Made by a program: the position numbers and the translations under genes
NCBI GenBank assembly: GCA_021152555.1
Contig: JAGKVE010000058.1
Location: forward strand, 1 to 12,721
DNA: 12,721 nt
Source of the DNA: Bacteroidia bacterium
GTDB lineage: Bacteria > Bacteroidota > Bacteroidia > Bacteroidales > Paludibacteraceae
Direction: 5' to 3'
The notes under the pieces: model-generated
Seen by the model: the letters and a program-made list of their open reading frames with translations, nothing else
Database searches by the model: none
What the model was told of the DNA's origin: nothing
Shown: piece by piece, positions 12,572 to 12,721 of the stretch
Layout: every line of letters starts with the position of its first letter
Numbering within the stretch: position 1 is the stretch's first letter

Positions 12572-12721
12572 TTAGTCTTGAATATTAGTGTAAATAGTAT
12601 AGTTGAGACTCTGATATGTGCATGGCACTGTCCAATCGCCCAGGACGGCCGAAGCGCTCACGCTGTAATCAGCAATGCCGTAGGTGTCGAAGGCATCGCC
12701 ACCCAGGTAATCACGTATAGC
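12572..12721 (-). CDS. C-terminal end of an unknown phage-like gene (partial)
   Basis: An uninterrupted minus-strand frame enters from the right edge and gives 49 residues ending SLNYTIYTNIQD before TAA (12574-12572). It contains LGGDAFDTYGIADYSVSASA and a GDWTVPCTYQ stretch. The alternation of polar and hydrophobic residues suggests beta structure. I do not recognise the family. Its stop is 1 nt from the next ATG, so it belongs to the tail gene operon. In phages this position often holds a tail-completion or neck protein, but that is only positional inference. Confidence 0.6.
   Translation of the reverse strand, partial: AIRDYLGGDAFDTYGIADYSVSASAVLGDWTVPCTYQSLNYTIYTNIQD

Overview
The window looks like a chromosomal segment of an uncultured member of the Bacteroidota, most likely order Bacteroidales. 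The evidence is three promoters of the Bacteroidota type (TTTG or TTG, 20 nt, TAnnTTTG), A-rich leaders instead of Shine-Dalgarno sites for most genes, a GSCFA-family protein, a Bacteroidota-type FtsX/LolE-like permease, and large secreted Ig-like and BspA-like proteins with C-terminal tails resembling Bacteroidales sorting tails. No genus can be named from the sequence.

Layout, left to right. (1) Bases 1 to about 96 are the end of an insertion sequence: a terminal repeat plus the first 18 codons of a transposase on the minus strand. It interrupts a large Ig-like surface protein, of which only the 3' part (97-2486) is in the window. (2) A terminator that carries a promoter precedes valS (2629-5340, valyl-tRNA synthetase), which ends at a strong bidirectional terminator. 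(3) A minus-strand pair, an FtsX/LolE-like permease (6324-7556) followed by a GSCFA protein (5413-6297), is convergent with valS. (4) A small exported protein (7602-8012, plus) overlaps by 107 nt, tail to tail, a PAP2-family phosphatase gene (7906-8532, minus), which itself overlaps the end of rsmE (8502-9209, minus). (5) Divergent promoters serve rsmE and a small basic protein of unknown function (9418-9774), followed by a repeat-filled spacer with a strong terminator. (6) A minus-strand block runs in from the right edge: the end of an unknown gene, a half-length phage tail-tube protein, a full-length tail-tube protein, and a 601-residue exported BspA-like protein (10052-11857).

The most striking signal is not a gene. 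Very short tandem repeats, mostly of 7 bp and in several unrelated sequences (AATTGAG, GATTTGT, GTCAAAA, GTACAAG, ATTCAGT, CGTAAAT), recur through the window, together with small perfect palindromes. They fill spacers and ribosome-binding regions, and they also sit in frame inside conserved genes: four elements in valS, two in the GSCFA gene, one in rsmE and one at the start of the PAP2 gene. This resembles the heptanucleotide STRR repeats of cyanobacteria and the protein-invading palindromic elements of Rickettsia, here seemingly mixed in one genome.

The genes do not form a single pathway. valS and rsmE are translation housekeeping genes, the permease and the PAP2 enzyme act at the envelope, and both ends of the window carry mobile DNA beside large surface proteins.
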